DNA of 64,000 bases, taken from positions 124,001 to 188,000 of the forward strand of contig NZ_AYMG01000001.1 of the NCBI RefSeq assembly GCF_000633455.1, written 5' to 3'. This stretch comes from Pedobacter jeongneungensis (GTDB taxonomy: Bacteria; Bacteroidota; Bacteroidia; Sphingobacteriales; Sphingobacteriaceae). The notes beneath the pieces are model-generated. The model saw only the letters and a list, made by a program, of their open reading frames with translations, was not told the DNA's origin and ran no database searches. Positions 8,327 through 18,134 of this stretch are shown piece by piece (position 1 is the first letter of the stretch; each line of letters begins with the position of its first letter). Position numbers and translations under genes: made by a program.

Positions 8327-10105
8327 ATGAAAAAAACTCTTCTTTTTGCTGCCTGCATTACTGCAATGCTCGCCTGTAAGCAAAAAAACAGTTCTGATAG
8401 TGGTGCAGAAAATGAAGCTTTTGCTGCCCTTTGCGAACAATATTATCAGGATGGATTAAAAATAAACCCTTTAAACGCCACCTACATTGGTGATGAACGT
8501 TATAACGATCTTTTGGCAAACGATGGGTCGCAAGCTTATTTAAAAGAGTTTAGAAGCTACAATCAGCGTTATCTGGATAGCTTGGGTAAATACGACCGCG
8601 AAAGCCTGAGTGCAAACGATAAATTATCTTTTGATTACCTGAAAGATCAATTGGAAATCAATTTAGAAGGCTTGAAATATCATTCAGAATACCTGCCATT
8701 TAACCAAATGACTGCTTTGCCCCTAACCATTGGGCAATTGGGTTCCGGAACGGGAGCCCAGCCCTTTAAAACCGTAAAAAATTATGAGGATTGGTTAAAA
8801 CGTGCTGATGCATTTTCGGCATGGGCAGATACTGCGATTGGAAACTTCAAAAAAGGTGTGGCAGCAGGCATTGTATTGCCAAAAGCATTGGTGGTAAAAA
8901 TGATCCCGCAGATGCAAAGCATGGTGGTGGCTAAACCAGAAGAAAGTTTATTCTATGGTCCCATTAAATCAATTCCAAACAGTTTTTCTGCGGCAGACAA
9001 ACAACGCTTAACAGCAGCTTACCGCAATTCGATTACCAATGTGATTATCCCAACCTATAAAAAACTAGGCGATTACCTACAAAATGAATACCTGCCAAAA
9101 AGCCGTGCAACTTCTGGTTATTCTGCTATGCCAGGTGGATTGGCCTGGTATACTTATCTGGTAAAACAACAAACCACCACTAATAAAACACCTGAAGAAA
9201 TTTATCAGACCGGTTTAAAAGAGGTTGCCCGCATTAAAGGGCAAATGGATAGCATTAAAAACCTGGTTGGTTTTAAGGGCGATTTAAAGGCCTTTTTCGA
9301 ATACATGAAAACGGATAAAAAATTCATGCCCTATAAAACGTCGAAAGAAATTTTAGCTGCTTTTGAGAATATTCACCAGCGCATGAAACCTAATCTCAAA
9401 AAAATGTTTGAGGTAGAGCCTAAAACACCTTTCGAAATCCGTCAGACCGAAGCTTTCAGGGCGGCGTCAGCCAGTGCGGAGTATAATCAGGGCTCAGCAG
9501 ACGGTTCACGTCCAGGCATCTTTTACGTGCCGATTTTGGATGCCAAAACATTCAATACTACTTCGGGCATGGAATCGCTTTTTCTTCATGAAGCTATCCC
9601 TGGTCACCATTACCAGATTTCTTTAACGCAGGAGAACAAATCGTTACCAAATTTCCGCCGTTTTGGTGGACACAATGCCTATGTAGAAGGCTGGGCGCTT
9701 TATTGCGAATCGCTGGGTAAAGAACTGGGGCTTTATCAGGATCCTTATCAGCACATGGGCGCATTGGGTGATGAGATGCACCGCGCCATTCGCTTGGTGG
9801 TTGATGTGGCCATCCATAGCAAGAATATGAGCAGGGAAGATGCCATTAAATACATGACGGATAATGAAGCCATCAGTACTGAAGGTGCTACCGCAGAAAT
9901 AGAACGTTACATGGGCATGCCTGCACAGGCCTTAGGTTACAAAACCGGTGCGATGAAAATACGCGAGCTAAGGGCTAAATATGAAAAAGAACTGGGACCA
10001 AAATTTAAACTTGCCGCTTTTCATACCGCAGTGTTAAAAGACGGATCTTTCCCTTTATCGGTTTTTGAAGCCAAAATGGATGCCTGGGCAGCAAGCCAGA
10101 AGTAA
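8327..10105 (+). CDS. DUF885-family metallopeptidase-like lipoprotein
   Basis: I place the start at ATG 8327 (MKKTLLFAACITAMLAC), a lipoprotein signal with Cys19; an upstream in-frame extension would overlap the pdhC terminator and spoil the signal. This gives 592 residues. HEAIPGHHYQ near residue 420 is the HExxxGHH zinc motif of DUF885 proteins, and EGWALYCESLG about 40 residues later supplies the Glu ligand region. Members are probable exported or periplasmic peptidases. TATTTTTG at 8295-8302 is a likely -7 box. Confidence 0.85.
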   Translation: MKKTLLFAACITAMLACKQKNSSDSGAENEAFAALCEQYYQDGLKINPLNATYIGDERYNDLLANDGSQAYLKEFRSYNQRYLDSLGKYDRESLSANDKLSFDYLKDQLEINLEGLKYHSEYLPFNQMTALPLTIGQLGSGTGAQPFKTVKNYEDWLKRADAFSAWADTAIGNFKKGVAAGIVLPKALVVKMIPQMQSMVVAKPEESLFYGPIKSIPNSFSAADKQRLTAAYRNSITNVIIPTYKKLGDYLQNEYLPKSRATSGYSAMPGGLAWYTYLVKQQTTTNKTPEEIYQTGLKEVARIKGQMDSIKNLVGFKGDLKAFFEYMKTDKKFMPYKTSKEILAAFENIHQRMKPNLKKMFEVEPKTPFEIRQTEAFRAASASAEYNQGSADGSRPGIFYVPILDAKTFNTTSGMESLFLHEAIPGHHYQISLTQENKSLPNFRRFGGHNAYVEGWALYCESLGKELGLYQDPYQHMGALGDEMHRAIRLVVDVAIHSKNMSREDAIKYMTDNEAISTEGATAEIERYMGMPAQALGYKTGAMKIRELRAKYEKELGPKFKLAAFHTAVLKDGSFPLSVFEAKMDAWAASQK

Positions 10106-10153
10106 GATCCTTTTTGTCATTGTGAATGCATGAAAAGCCCTTTAATTTGTTAA

Positions 10154-10230
10154 GTTTTCCCGCAGATACCGCAAAAAACGCAGATAAAATACCTAGGTCT
10201 GTGTTAATCTTCTTAAATCTGCGGGAAAAC
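10154..10230. repeat. Inverted repeat downstream of GxxExxY gene
   Basis: GTTTTCCCGCAGAT at 10154-10167 and its exact complement ATCTGCGGGAAAAC at 10217-10230 form a 14-bp perfect inverted repeat with a 49-base interior that itself contains CGCAGAT again. It lies directly beyond the stop of the GxxExxY gene. Confidence 0.75.
10207..10226 (+). repeat. 20-bp direct repeat, left copy
   Basis: ATCTTCTTAAATCTGCGGGA occurs here and again, identically and in the same orientation, at 10730-10749. The two copies bracket the GxxExxY gene. Confidence 0.8.
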
Positions 10231-10232
10231 AT

Positions 10233-10613
10233 TCACAAAAGACCATTTACTTTTCTCCAGATAGATTCAGATATGTTTGAAGAATTAAAATTAACAAGCA
10301 ATCCTAGCTTTAAGCCTGAAAGCTTGAGATATGTGAGCACTTGCTTATGATGTACCGGAGCAACTGTTTCTACAGATTTGATTTCAATAATCACCAAATC
10401 ATTTATCAATAAGTCTATGCGATAGCCTGTATCTAATATTATGCCTTCAAAAACTATTGGTAATTGTACTTGCTGTTTAACTTTTAGGCCATTTTCAGTT
10501 AAAACATAGGATAGCACTGTTTCGTAAGCAGATTCTAATAAACCAGGGCCTAATGCATTGTAAACTGTAAATATTGCCCCCCTAATCAGATAGGAGATAT
10601 CGTTCTCATCCAT
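10233..10613 (-). CDS. GxxExxY-family protein
   Basis: 126 residues from the ATG at 10613 (MDENDISYLIRGAIF); ATGs also exist at 10634 and 10667, but this start gives the normal family length. The signature G24-x2-E27-x2-Y30 (GPGLLESAYE) is followed by YRIDLLINDLVIIEIKSVE near residue 70. That segment resembles the D...ExK core of PD-(D/E)XK nucleases, to which the family is often linked. Function is not established. The gene stands alone between unrelated housekeeping genes and is bracketed by 20-bp direct repeats. Confidence 0.85.
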   Translation of the reverse strand: MDENDISYLIRGAIFTVYNALGPGLLESAYETVLSYVLTENGLKVKQQVQLPIVFEGIILDTGYRIDLLINDLVIIEIKSVETVAPVHHKQVLTYLKLSGLKLGLLVNFNSSNISESIWRKVNGLL

Positions 10614-10729
10614 AATATCAAAATTTAATGGCATTCTTAAATCAGGATGATTAATTAAAAATACCATAATCTCCGTAATTATCAAAATTATAACTTTGGT
10701 TTATGCACAAGTAGAACCGCTCTGCGCTG

Positions 10730-10749
10730 ATCTTCTTAAATCTGCGGGA
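10730..10749 (+). repeat. 20-bp direct repeat, right copy
   Basis: Identical to 10207-10226, on the other side of the GxxExxY gene. Confidence 0.8.
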
Positions 10750-10823
10750 TAATTAAAAAAGCTATTCATCAAATCCCGAAACCCTTTTCCAATTCCTTTG
10801 TTAATTATTAAAACACCCAAATC

Positions 10824-11375
10824 ATGGACAAAGAAAAATTGATACAAGAAGCTTACCTGGTTGCGCACAAGATAGAAGAGAATGGCAATTTCCCCAATAA
10901 CCCTACTTTGCCATTAATGATATATAAAGGTACTTTCAGGTTGCATCCTGATGATACCGAAGAAGTGATCAGAAAGGTTTTTGCACAGAATGGCTACACC
11001 AATTCGTGGGTTGATGGCATTTTCGATTATCACCATTACCACAGCAATACACATGAAGTAATGGGCGTGTTCTGCGGCAAGGCTGATGTACAGTTTGGAG
11101 GAGAACATGGTGTTTGTGTTGAGCTGGATAAAGGTGACGTGATCATCATTCCGGCAGGTGTAGCCCATAAAAAATTAAACTCCAGCGACGACTTTACGGT
11201 AGTTGGTGCTTATCCAAATGGTGCAGAATATAATATGAAATATGGCAGGGCAGAAGAGCGTCCGGAAGCGGATGAAGACATTGCCAAGGTAAAAAATCCC
11301 GATAGCGATCCTGTTTATGGTAGCAAAGGCCATTTATTTGAGTGCTGGTACAATCAAAAATGCGAAAATGTGTAA
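10824..11375 (+). CDS. Cupin-domain protein (YjlB-like)
   Basis: 183 residues. One cupin barrel: motif 1 is HYHSNTHEVMGVFCGKADVQFGG near residue 72 (His, His, Glu metal ligands) and motif 2 GDVIIIPAGVAHK near 110. The whole-protein layout, with an N-terminal IYKGTFRLHPDD segment and a C-terminal DPVYG segment, resembles B. subtilis YjlB. Substrate unknown; probably cytoplasmic. It stands alone, with unrelated genes on both sides. Confidence 0.8.
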   Translation: MDKEKLIQEAYLVAHKIEENGNFPNNPTLPLMIYKGTFRLHPDDTEEVIRKVFAQNGYTNSWVDGIFDYHHYHSNTHEVMGVFCGKADVQFGGEHGVCVELDKGDVIIIPAGVAHKKLNSSDDFTVVGAYPNGAEYNMKYGRAEERPEADEDIAKVKNPDSDPVYGSKGHLFECWYNQKCENV

Positions 11376-11443
11376 AACTCTTTCGTTTTTACCGTCTAAA
11401 ATTCTTTAATTTTCGGGTTTTAAATACACTATCCCTGATATAA

Positions 11444-12673
11444 ATGAATTTTCGATATATATGTTCAGCATTAGCCCTCTCCGCAACTTTACTAACCGCA
11501 TGTTCAGGCAAAAAAGCTGAAGAAAAAAAGGCAGCTGAAAAAAAGATACGCACTAAAGAAGACGATAAAGCAGACAGCCTTTTATTAGTATACAATCCAC
11601 AAAAAGGCGACAAATGGATTGCTGATTTTGTAGATAACCTGCACAAGAAATTTGGTTTTAACGGAAATATGCTGGTAGCCAAAGACGGAAAAATCCTTTA
11701 TGAAAAAGCGATTGGATGGGCCGATTACCTGCACCGCGACAGCCTAACCATCAACTCTGAATTTGAATTGGCTTCGATTACCAAAACCTTTACCGGTACG
11801 GCCATTATGCAATTGGTAGAAGCAGGAAAACTTTCGTTAAACGACAACGTAAAAAAGTTTTTCCCTAATTTTCCTTACGAGGGTATCACGGTGAAGTTAT
11901 TGCTTTCGCACCGCAGCGGCATGATGAATTACGTGTACTTTATCGACGATATCTGGCGTAAAGAAAAACGGAACATGAAAAAAGGGGTAACCAACCAGGA
12001 AGTAATGGATGTGATTGCCGAACGTAAACCTAATCCTTATACCAAACCCGATAACCGTTTTCATTATAATAACTCAAATTTTATGGTTTTGGGTGCGATT
12101 ATAGAGAAAGTAACCGGACAGCGTTATTCGCAGTATATGATGGAGCATGTTTTTAAACCGGCAGGATTAAAGCATACTCACGTATATAGCACAACCGAAT
12201 ACGAAAAAATCCCTGTTGATGTGGTTGGTCACGACCGTACCTGGCGCTATTCGGTAGCACAGAACTTTCTGGATGGCCCGGTTGGAGATAAAGGGATTTA
12301 TAGTACCGTGCACGATTTAGTGCTTTTCGACAAATACTTAAAAAACGGAAGATTATTAACCCAAAAGAGCCTCGATTCCGCCTATACCGGCCACAATAAA
12401 CCTGTAAATGGACACTTTAACTACGGTTACGGCTGGAGAATGTTCGATGGCGAAAAAATGGACAAAGTGGTGTATCATACGGGCTGGTGGCATGGTTTCC
12501 GCCATATTTACGTAAGAGATCTAAACAAAAACATTGTTATTGTGTTTTTAGGCAACCTGACCAACGGAAGTTTAATGCATCTCGATGATCTTTATAAACA
12601 CTTCGACATGCCGATTATCCGTAAGGGTGCTTACCATGGCAACGGAAGTTTGCCTGGTTCTGACGAAGATTAA
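11444..12673 (+). CDS. Serine hydrolase, beta-lactamase class C/PBP-like lipoprotein
   Basis: 409 residues. Lipobox LLTAC with Cys20, then a Lys/Glu-rich linker. The catalytic SxxK is Ser111-Ile-Thr-Lys114 in ELASITKTF, and the Tyr motif is YNNSNFMVLG near residue 207. HTGWWHGFRH near 345 sits where the KTG-like motif would be, with His replacing Lys as in many esterase/peptidase relatives. It is a periplasmic or outer-membrane-attached peptidase or esterase rather than a proven beta-lactamase. It is followed after 4 bases by a membrane-protein gene. Confidence 0.85.
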   Translation: MNFRYICSALALSATLLTACSGKKAEEKKAAEKKIRTKEDDKADSLLLVYNPQKGDKWIADFVDNLHKKFGFNGNMLVAKDGKILYEKAIGWADYLHRDSLTINSEFELASITKTFTGTAIMQLVEAGKLSLNDNVKKFFPNFPYEGITVKLLLSHRSGMMNYVYFIDDIWRKEKRNMKKGVTNQEVMDVIAERKPNPYTKPDNRFHYNNSNFMVLGAIIEKVTGQRYSQYMMEHVFKPAGLKHTHVYSTTEYEKIPVDVVGHDRTWRYSVAQNFLDGPVGDKGIYSTVHDLVLFDKYLKNGRLLTQKSLDSAYTGHNKPVNGHFNYGYGWRMFDGEKMDKVVYHTGWWHGFRHIYVRDLNKNIVIVFLGNLTNGSLMHLDDLYKHFDMPIIRKGAYHGNGSLPGSDED

Positions 12674-12677
12674 TTTT

Positions 12678-13661
12678 ATGGCAAAAACAAAATGGACTAT
12701 TGGGCCGGGTACATTAACCATCTATCCTAAAAGAAATTTGAGGATAGTTGGGCTTATTTTTTTTGTATTAATCGCGGCCTTTATTTTCTATTTATCGAGA
12801 TCGGTACAAGGTTATTCTGCTGGCCTTACCGCAGGGTATTATGGCTTCCTATTATTAATTCCTTTACTGCTGATTTTTATTGCTGAAACCAAAGTAATTT
12901 TTGATGGCAACAGCAGGGTTTTATATAAAAAGATTGCGTTTTTGCCTACAGGATCAATCCCTTTTGATGATATTGCCTCAGTAGAACCATACGAAATACT
13001 CGGAAGCGGTTTCAATTATAAACTGTTCAAAAAAAGTAACAGGCACGGCAGAGGCTTACTTGTTTCTTCCGGATATGGCAAAGCCAATGATGCCAATCTG
13101 ATTGCTTATCAGCAAGAGGTATTACCAAAAATTGATGAGCTGGTATTCGCCAATGCACCTGTAATCCCTAAACAGACCATTTACGATTTTAGATTTTTTA
13201 GAGAAGAAGGAGGCATTTACCTTTTGCGTGATAATAAGATAGGAAGTTTTATTGTTGGCTTGATTTTGATCGGCGCTACTGTTGCGATATTGTTTAGTCC
13301 CGATTTTTTAGCAAACGAAGGATCTGTTCAAAAAATACTCCTCACCTATTTTCCAGCGGCAATTGGCTTAGCGCTTCTTTTTGCAGCAACCTCCAATATC
13401 CGTTTTGATAAAAGCCAAAGAAAAATTATCCGTTCCACTTTTGCTGGTCGTTTTAAAAAAGAATATCCGTTTGATGACCTGATCCGCTTTCAGGTGATCC
13501 GCAAAACAACTAATCTTATTTATTCAGGTACCGAAGTTAGGGCAGAGATTTTCTTACCTGCCAAAAACAAAACAACAACTTTAAACCTTAAAAGCTTTAT
13601 AGGCACTAAAAAAATTGAGCGCTTTCTTGATGAAGCCAATACTATTTTAGGCCGGATTTAG
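12678..13661 (+). CDS. Membrane protein with repeated PH-like segments
   Basis: 327 residues from ATG 12678 (MAKTKWTIGPG), 4 bases after the hydrolase stop. Two hydrophobic pairs (about residues 18-38 and 45-65, then about 185-205 and 220-240) alternate with soluble parts. These soluble parts look like two related modules (FDGNSRVLYKKIAFLPTGS and FDKSQRKIIRSTFAGRFKK), as in PH-domain membrane proteins. No function can be named. It probably shares a transcript with the upstream hydrolase. Confidence 0.6.
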   Translation: MAKTKWTIGPGTLTIYPKRNLRIVGLIFFVLIAAFIFYLSRSVQGYSAGLTAGYYGFLLLIPLLLIFIAETKVIFDGNSRVLYKKIAFLPTGSIPFDDIASVEPYEILGSGFNYKLFKKSNRHGRGLLVSSGYGKANDANLIAYQQEVLPKIDELVFANAPVIPKQTIYDFRFFREEGGIYLLRDNKIGSFIVGLILIGATVAILFSPDFLANEGSVQKILLTYFPAAIGLALLFAATSNIRFDKSQRKIIRSTFAGRFKKEYPFDDLIRFQVIRKTTNLIYSGTEVRAEIFLPAKNKTTTLNLKSFIGTKKIERFLDEANTILGRI

Positions 13662-13684
13662 TTTTACTATAAAACAAAACTGTT

Positions 13685-13990
13685 ATGTTCGATAAATTAT
13701 TTGCGGCTCAACAAAAAGCCGAAGAAATTAAAAAGCGCTTAGATACCATATCGGTATATGGCGAAGTTGAAAATGGAGCTATAAAAATTACTGCAACAGC
13801 AAACAAAGCCATTACCGGAATTGCTATTGATGAAGAATTTTTAAAAGGCGCCGATAAAGAAGAACTGGAAGAATTATTATTAACCGCGATTAACAAAGCC
13901 ATGGCAAGTGCCGAGCAGGTTAGTGCTGCCGAAATGCAGGCATCTGCGCAAGATATGCTGGGTGGCTTAGGCGGCATGTTTGGGCAATAA
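13685..13990 (+). CDS. YbaB/EbfC-family nucleoid-associated protein
   Basis: 101 residues, matching the family. An N-terminal helix (AAQQKAEEIKKRLDTIS), a small beta sheet (VENGAIKITATANKAITGIAID) and a C-terminal helical part ending in Gly/Met-rich DMLGGLGGMFGQ are the normal YbaB layout. It binds DNA as a dimer. In many genomes ybaB is next to dnaX-recR; here it is not. Confidence 0.85.
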   Translation: MFDKLFAAQQKAEEIKKRLDTISVYGEVENGAIKITATANKAITGIAIDEEFLKGADKEELEELLLTAINKAMASAEQVSAAEMQASAQDMLGGLGGMFGQ

Positions 13991-14034
13991 TATCGTTAAA
14001 ATCTACATAAATCTCCACACTTGATACTATAATC

Positions 14035-14712
14035 ATGAAATACACCTATTATGGTCAATCTTGCTTCCTGCTTGAAGCTGGTGGCAAAAAATTATTATTC
14101 GATCCGTTTATATCACACAATCCATTAGCTAAACATATCGATATTAAATCGATCGAAGCTGATTATATCCTGGTGAGTCATGGTCATGGCGACCACGTAG
14201 CCGATTTGGTTGCACTGGCTAAACAGACACAGGCAACTGTTATCGCAATGCCGGAAATTACTGACTGGGCTACAAAACAAGGGGTAGAAAAAGTGCACGG
14301 AATGAATTTCGGTAAATTTACCTTCGATTGGGGGGCGGTACGTATGGTGCCTGCTACACATTCTTCTGGTTTACCTGATGGAAGTTATGGCGGTAATCCT
14401 GCCGGTTTTGTGCTGGAAGTGGATGGCAAACAAATTTACTTTGCAGGTGATACGGGTTTAACCATCGAAATGAAGGTTTTGGCCGATATTTATAACCTGG
14501 ATTATGCCATTTTACCTATCGGTGGAAACTATACCATGGATGTTGATGATGCATTAATTGCCACTAAATATTTTAATTGCGATAAAGTAATCGGTGTGCA
14601 CTATAATACCTTCCCGGTAATTGAAATTGATACCAAAGTTGCTGTGGATAAATTTGAGCGCGAAAAGAAAACGTTACTATTACCAGAAATTGGTGAAACC
14701 ATAAACTTATAA
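14035..14712 (+). CDS. Metallo-beta-lactamase-fold hydrolase (UPF0173)
   Basis: 225 residues, the family's length. The zinc motif HGHGDH is at 49-54 (SHGHGDHVADLV). Further ligands are expected in PATHSSG near 105 and FAGDTGL near 140, and GVHYNTFPVIE near 190 supplies the last His. It is a cytoplasmic metal-dependent hydrolase of unknown physiological substrate. Confidence 0.9.
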   Translation: MKYTYYGQSCFLLEAGGKKLLFDPFISHNPLAKHIDIKSIEADYILVSHGHGDHVADLVALAKQTQATVIAMPEITDWATKQGVEKVHGMNFGKFTFDWGAVRMVPATHSSGLPDGSYGGNPAGFVLEVDGKQIYFAGDTGLTIEMKVLADIYNLDYAILPIGGNYTMDVDDALIATKYFNCDKVIGVHYNTFPVIEIDTKVAVDKFEREKKTLLLPEIGETINL

Positions 14713-14761
14713 TTCCAGGCAGATACGCTGCTAAGAGGTCGCGATTGCGACCAACAATAAT

Positions 14762-14788
14762 AAAGAAGGGCCAAATTGGCCCTTCTTT
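14762..14788. terminator. Bidirectional terminator between UPF0173 and LanB genes
   Basis: An 11-bp perfect stem, AAAGAAGGGCC and GGCCCTTCTTT with a 5-base loop, lies between two convergent genes. T-rich flanks on both strands fit termination in either direction. Confidence 0.7.
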
Positions 14789-14812
14789 ATTGATAAAACA
14801 TGATCTGACTTA

Positions 14813-17800
14813 CTATGCCAAGGTCAATGCACTTTCTTTTGTTTTACCATTTTTTATCGCCAATTGTGTTTTATAATAAGTGTAAAGGAACTCATATATA
14901 ATCATTTCGTGTAACCTCTGCTGAAAAGGAAAAAGGCGAATAATGTGCATATGGGTAAAACTGGCCAATAGATCGAACAATTTCCGTTGATTTTCTTTTA
15001 CATCTGTCAAAGCACGCATTTTTGGAATAACGGTTTCGCCAATCTGCTTAGAACGGCTTTCGATAATTTCAAACAATGGCTGATAGGGATGTTCATTTTC
15101 TTTATTGCTCCCCATAATATCATAAATTTCGTTACGAAAATCGCGGTATTTCTTGTTGATCTGCATATTTGTACTCTTATCAGCATTAAATTCATTAGCA
15201 AAACCACTTTTCAAAGGAGTTAAGAAAATAAGCTTTTCTTCAGTTGATAAGTTAAAGTCATTCAAAAGGGCATCTACCGATTTCATTCCCCACAGCCATC
15301 GGATGGTTTCGCCCTCACTGCCTTCAATATTTCCTAAAACCTGCACTACACTATCGCTATCGTAGTGAAAAATCTCTTCAGCCCTTTCGATATATTCATC
15401 TCCGTAACGTTCAATTTCCCTTTCGTAGGTATCTGTTGTAACCTTATAGATCAGTTTTTTACTGGTAAAATGTGATAGGTTTTCATTTACAATCGCGATC
15501 ACCTCACCAATCCGCTCAACTGCAGTTAGCTTAAACCTTACCCTAAGGTGCAGGTCTGGATCTGCAAATCTTAAAAAAAACCATTCTTTAATCAGGCCTT
15601 TTTCTTTTAAAATTTGTGTTAAAGGAGCAAGAGCCTCTGCTACAACCCTTTCGCTAATCTGGGCACCACAATAAAATTTAAAATATAACCATTCAGAACC
15701 GATAGAGAATGTTCTCTGGGCTTTCTGTACATCGGCCTCCGTTCGCCCTGTAGATGCAGTTTTAGCTTGCTGCTTTTTAACAATCGGAACAATAAGCTGA
15801 TTAAGATAAGTCTGGTTCTTGGCATCCTTAAACGGATAATCCCCGCTAGCCACCAGGTGTTCCTTTAAGATACAGGTTTCGCGCTTTTTGATCAGGTCTA
15901 AAAACAACTGAATGGAGTTTTGCTCCCTAAAATCAACTAAAAGGGTATTGTCGCCATCTACAAGTGTTACAATTTCAGGCAGTCCAAGCTGTTTCAACCA
16001 CGATTCCAGGTCGGTTGTATTTTTAGAGGCCTTTGAAAAATCAGCCATGTGCTGCTTGTTAAGCGTCCACGTTGCCAATGAAACAATTGAATTACCAACT
16101 GTTACCCTAGGTAAAAACTTGTACTTTTTAGCTAAATCGAACCAGTTAAACGACAAACCCCTTCTTCCTGTTTGTTGTTGCATATCGCATAAAAACTGAT
16201 ATATCGGCTGGGCATTATACACATAGTTATGTGCATTGCTTAATCTGGGGAGGATTTCTTTTTTAAGTCTTTTTGATCTTAAAACAATCCTTCCCCTGCT
16301 TACCGATACCAAAATATCCTGCAGGTTAATGGTATCTTCCGGACTGGCTGAGCTTTTGGCCAGATATGGAATTTCATATTTCCTGTACTTAGGATGCAAC
16401 AGGATGTTTCCAACCCTGCTTTCGGGTAAATGAACAATTTCTGCAATCACAGCATCTGTTTCCAATTCCGATTCATGCCTGGTAATATCGAGAATGGTCT
16501 CTTTTATCTGCTCATCTGCATGTCCAAACCTGCCAAGCACATTTATCGCACTGCTACCGGCAAAGGATTCTATATGAATTTTCTGCCCTCCTAAATGATA
16601 AATTATACCCGACATGCTATTTGGAAGGTCGTTATTGATCACATCAATTCCAGCGGCTTTTAAATCGTCGCGGGTTATTTCAATTTCTTTAAGCCCCTTT
16701 CTCATGGCCTCTTCCAGCTTAGCTATCAAAAAAAGTTCCTGCTGGTAAATATCCATCCCTAGTGCATCAGTATATCTTTTATTTAACGTTAGCCCATCAA
16801 TTAAGGGTGAATAACCATTTTTTTGTTTTGCCAGATAACCTATGCCTGATTCTGTATCGAGCACTTCAAGAATGGGTACTTCTCTTTCTTCGTACCTTTG
16901 ATAAAATTTCTTCGCAAACTGCTGAAGGTTATTATTTTCCTTTACCGGATTAATTGCAGAAAGCACATGAAGTGCTTCTAAAATATCTTCCTGCATCCCT
17001 TTATCAAGACTAAGCTGGTTCTCTTTGCGGAAGGCATCTGTTTGAAAGAAGAACTTTTCGTTGATGGGAACATTCAGTTTCTTTGCATTTTCGATAATGG
17101 AGCGATAAGCTTCGGGTTGGTTGGTACCGGTTCCGTCAAGCTCCTGTAAATGCTGTTGCAACTGCTGCAATGTTTTTAATTCGAAAGCGATATCTACTCC
17201 TTGTGCAGCAATTGTTTCTAAAATATTGATAATCTGTTGCAGCACATCTTCGTTGGTAATCTCCGGCTCCAGTTCGCTTGTTAAAACCTGCGATGATATA
17301 CAGCTTTCTACAAACTCTTGTGCTTCTTCGAAGCTATATCCTAATTGCTGAATAACATCAGCAAGCACTTTGATTGTACTTCCATCTGCTGAAGCATTTA
17401 AAAGTGCCAGCAACTCCTCCGACCGTAAAACCGAACTAATCTGGTGAAACCTTTTAGCATTTGTAACACGATATTCTACATACCGCACTTCATCCCCAAG
17501 ATGATAAATTGAACTGTTTGGATAATATTTTAAAGCGTGCCTGATATTGTCGTGCTGTTCTAAACTTTTTGCCAACTCGCACAGATAGAGCATATCGAAC
17601 CTTGTTTTCCGGGATAATTTATCACTGATTGCTGAGTCGTTCCGATTTTCCCATTTTGCCGAAGAACAGGTAGCAAATAGTCCAAAAGGTGTACACCTCG
17701 TACTCATCCTGATCAGGTATTTTGTTAAGGATACCAAAATCTTGTCGGCCTCCTGTTTTGATTCTATTTGGTTATTTATCCATTTATCTGCCTCCGCATA

Positions 17801-17959
17801 AAGAATAGGTGAAGCGAGAAAAACAGCTTCTCTAAACAATTCGGAGGTTTTGAAATAAGTCTTCACTTCTTCTCCCGTATAAGCTGTCTGGTAAGGAAAA
17901 ACAGGGAGCCTGACTACAAAATTATCTGTAAATGAATAGTTGTTTTTAAAGTTTGACAT
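14813..17959 (-). CDS. Class I lanthipeptide dehydratase (LanB), full length
   Basis: 1048 residues, the size of a complete NisB-type LanB. The N-terminal glutamylation domain covers about residues 1-720 (start MSNFKNNYSFTDNFVVRLP; RMSTRCTPFGLFA near 92 is a hallmark segment). The C-terminal elimination (SpaB_C) domain starts near 745 with GSEWLYFKFYCG and contains FLRFADPDLHLRVRF. LanB uses glutamyl-tRNA to dehydrate Ser/Thr in the precursor core. It is transcribed away from the three precursor genes across 175 bases. Many Bacteroidota lanthipeptide loci split these domains into two genes; here they are fused. Confidence 0.9.
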   Translation of the reverse strand: MSNFKNNYSFTDNFVVRLPVFPYQTAYTGEEVKTYFKTSELFREAVFLASPILYAEADKWINNQIESKQEADKILVSLTKYLIRMSTRCTPFGLFATCSSAKWENRNDSAISDKLSRKTRFDMLYLCELAKSLEQHDNIRHALKYYPNSSIYHLGDEVRYVEYRVTNAKRFHQISSVLRSEELLALLNASADGSTIKVLADVIQQLGYSFEEAQEFVESCISSQVLTSELEPEITNEDVLQQIINILETIAAQGVDIAFELKTLQQLQQHLQELDGTGTNQPEAYRSIIENAKKLNVPINEKFFFQTDAFRKENQLSLDKGMQEDILEALHVLSAINPVKENNNLQQFAKKFYQRYEEREVPILEVLDTESGIGYLAKQKNGYSPLIDGLTLNKRYTDALGMDIYQQELFLIAKLEEAMRKGLKEIEITRDDLKAAGIDVINNDLPNSMSGIIYHLGGQKIHIESFAGSSAINVLGRFGHADEQIKETILDITRHESELETDAVIAEIVHLPESRVGNILLHPKYRKYEIPYLAKSSASPEDTINLQDILVSVSRGRIVLRSKRLKKEILPRLSNAHNYVYNAQPIYQFLCDMQQQTGRRGLSFNWFDLAKKYKFLPRVTVGNSIVSLATWTLNKQHMADFSKASKNTTDLESWLKQLGLPEIVTLVDGDNTLLVDFREQNSIQLFLDLIKKRETCILKEHLVASGDYPFKDAKNQTYLNQLIVPIVKKQQAKTASTGRTEADVQKAQRTFSIGSEWLYFKFYCGAQISERVVAEALAPLTQILKEKGLIKEWFFLRFADPDLHLRVRFKLTAVERIGEVIAIVNENLSHFTSKKLIYKVTTDTYEREIERYGDEYIERAEEIFHYDSDSVVQVLGNIEGSEGETIRWLWGMKSVDALLNDFNLSTEEKLIFLTPLKSGFANEFNADKSTNMQINKKYRDFRNEIYDIMGSNKENEHPYQPLFEIIESRSKQIGETVIPKMRALTDVKENQRKLFDLLASFTHMHIIRLFPFQQRLHEMIIYEFLYTYYKTQLAIKNGKTKESALTLA

Positions 17960-18134
17960 GTTTTTAAGGTTTAGGCTGTTAGCGAATTACATCATGCAAG
18001 ATAAGCATAAGAGAGGTACCCTCAGTTTTCGGCAGTTACTATTTTGATTGCTCAAAATGATTAATTCTAACTATAAATACCAGGCTGCAATCGCCATAAT
18101 TTTACCCTTGTCAAAACGATAAAGAAACTCAGCA

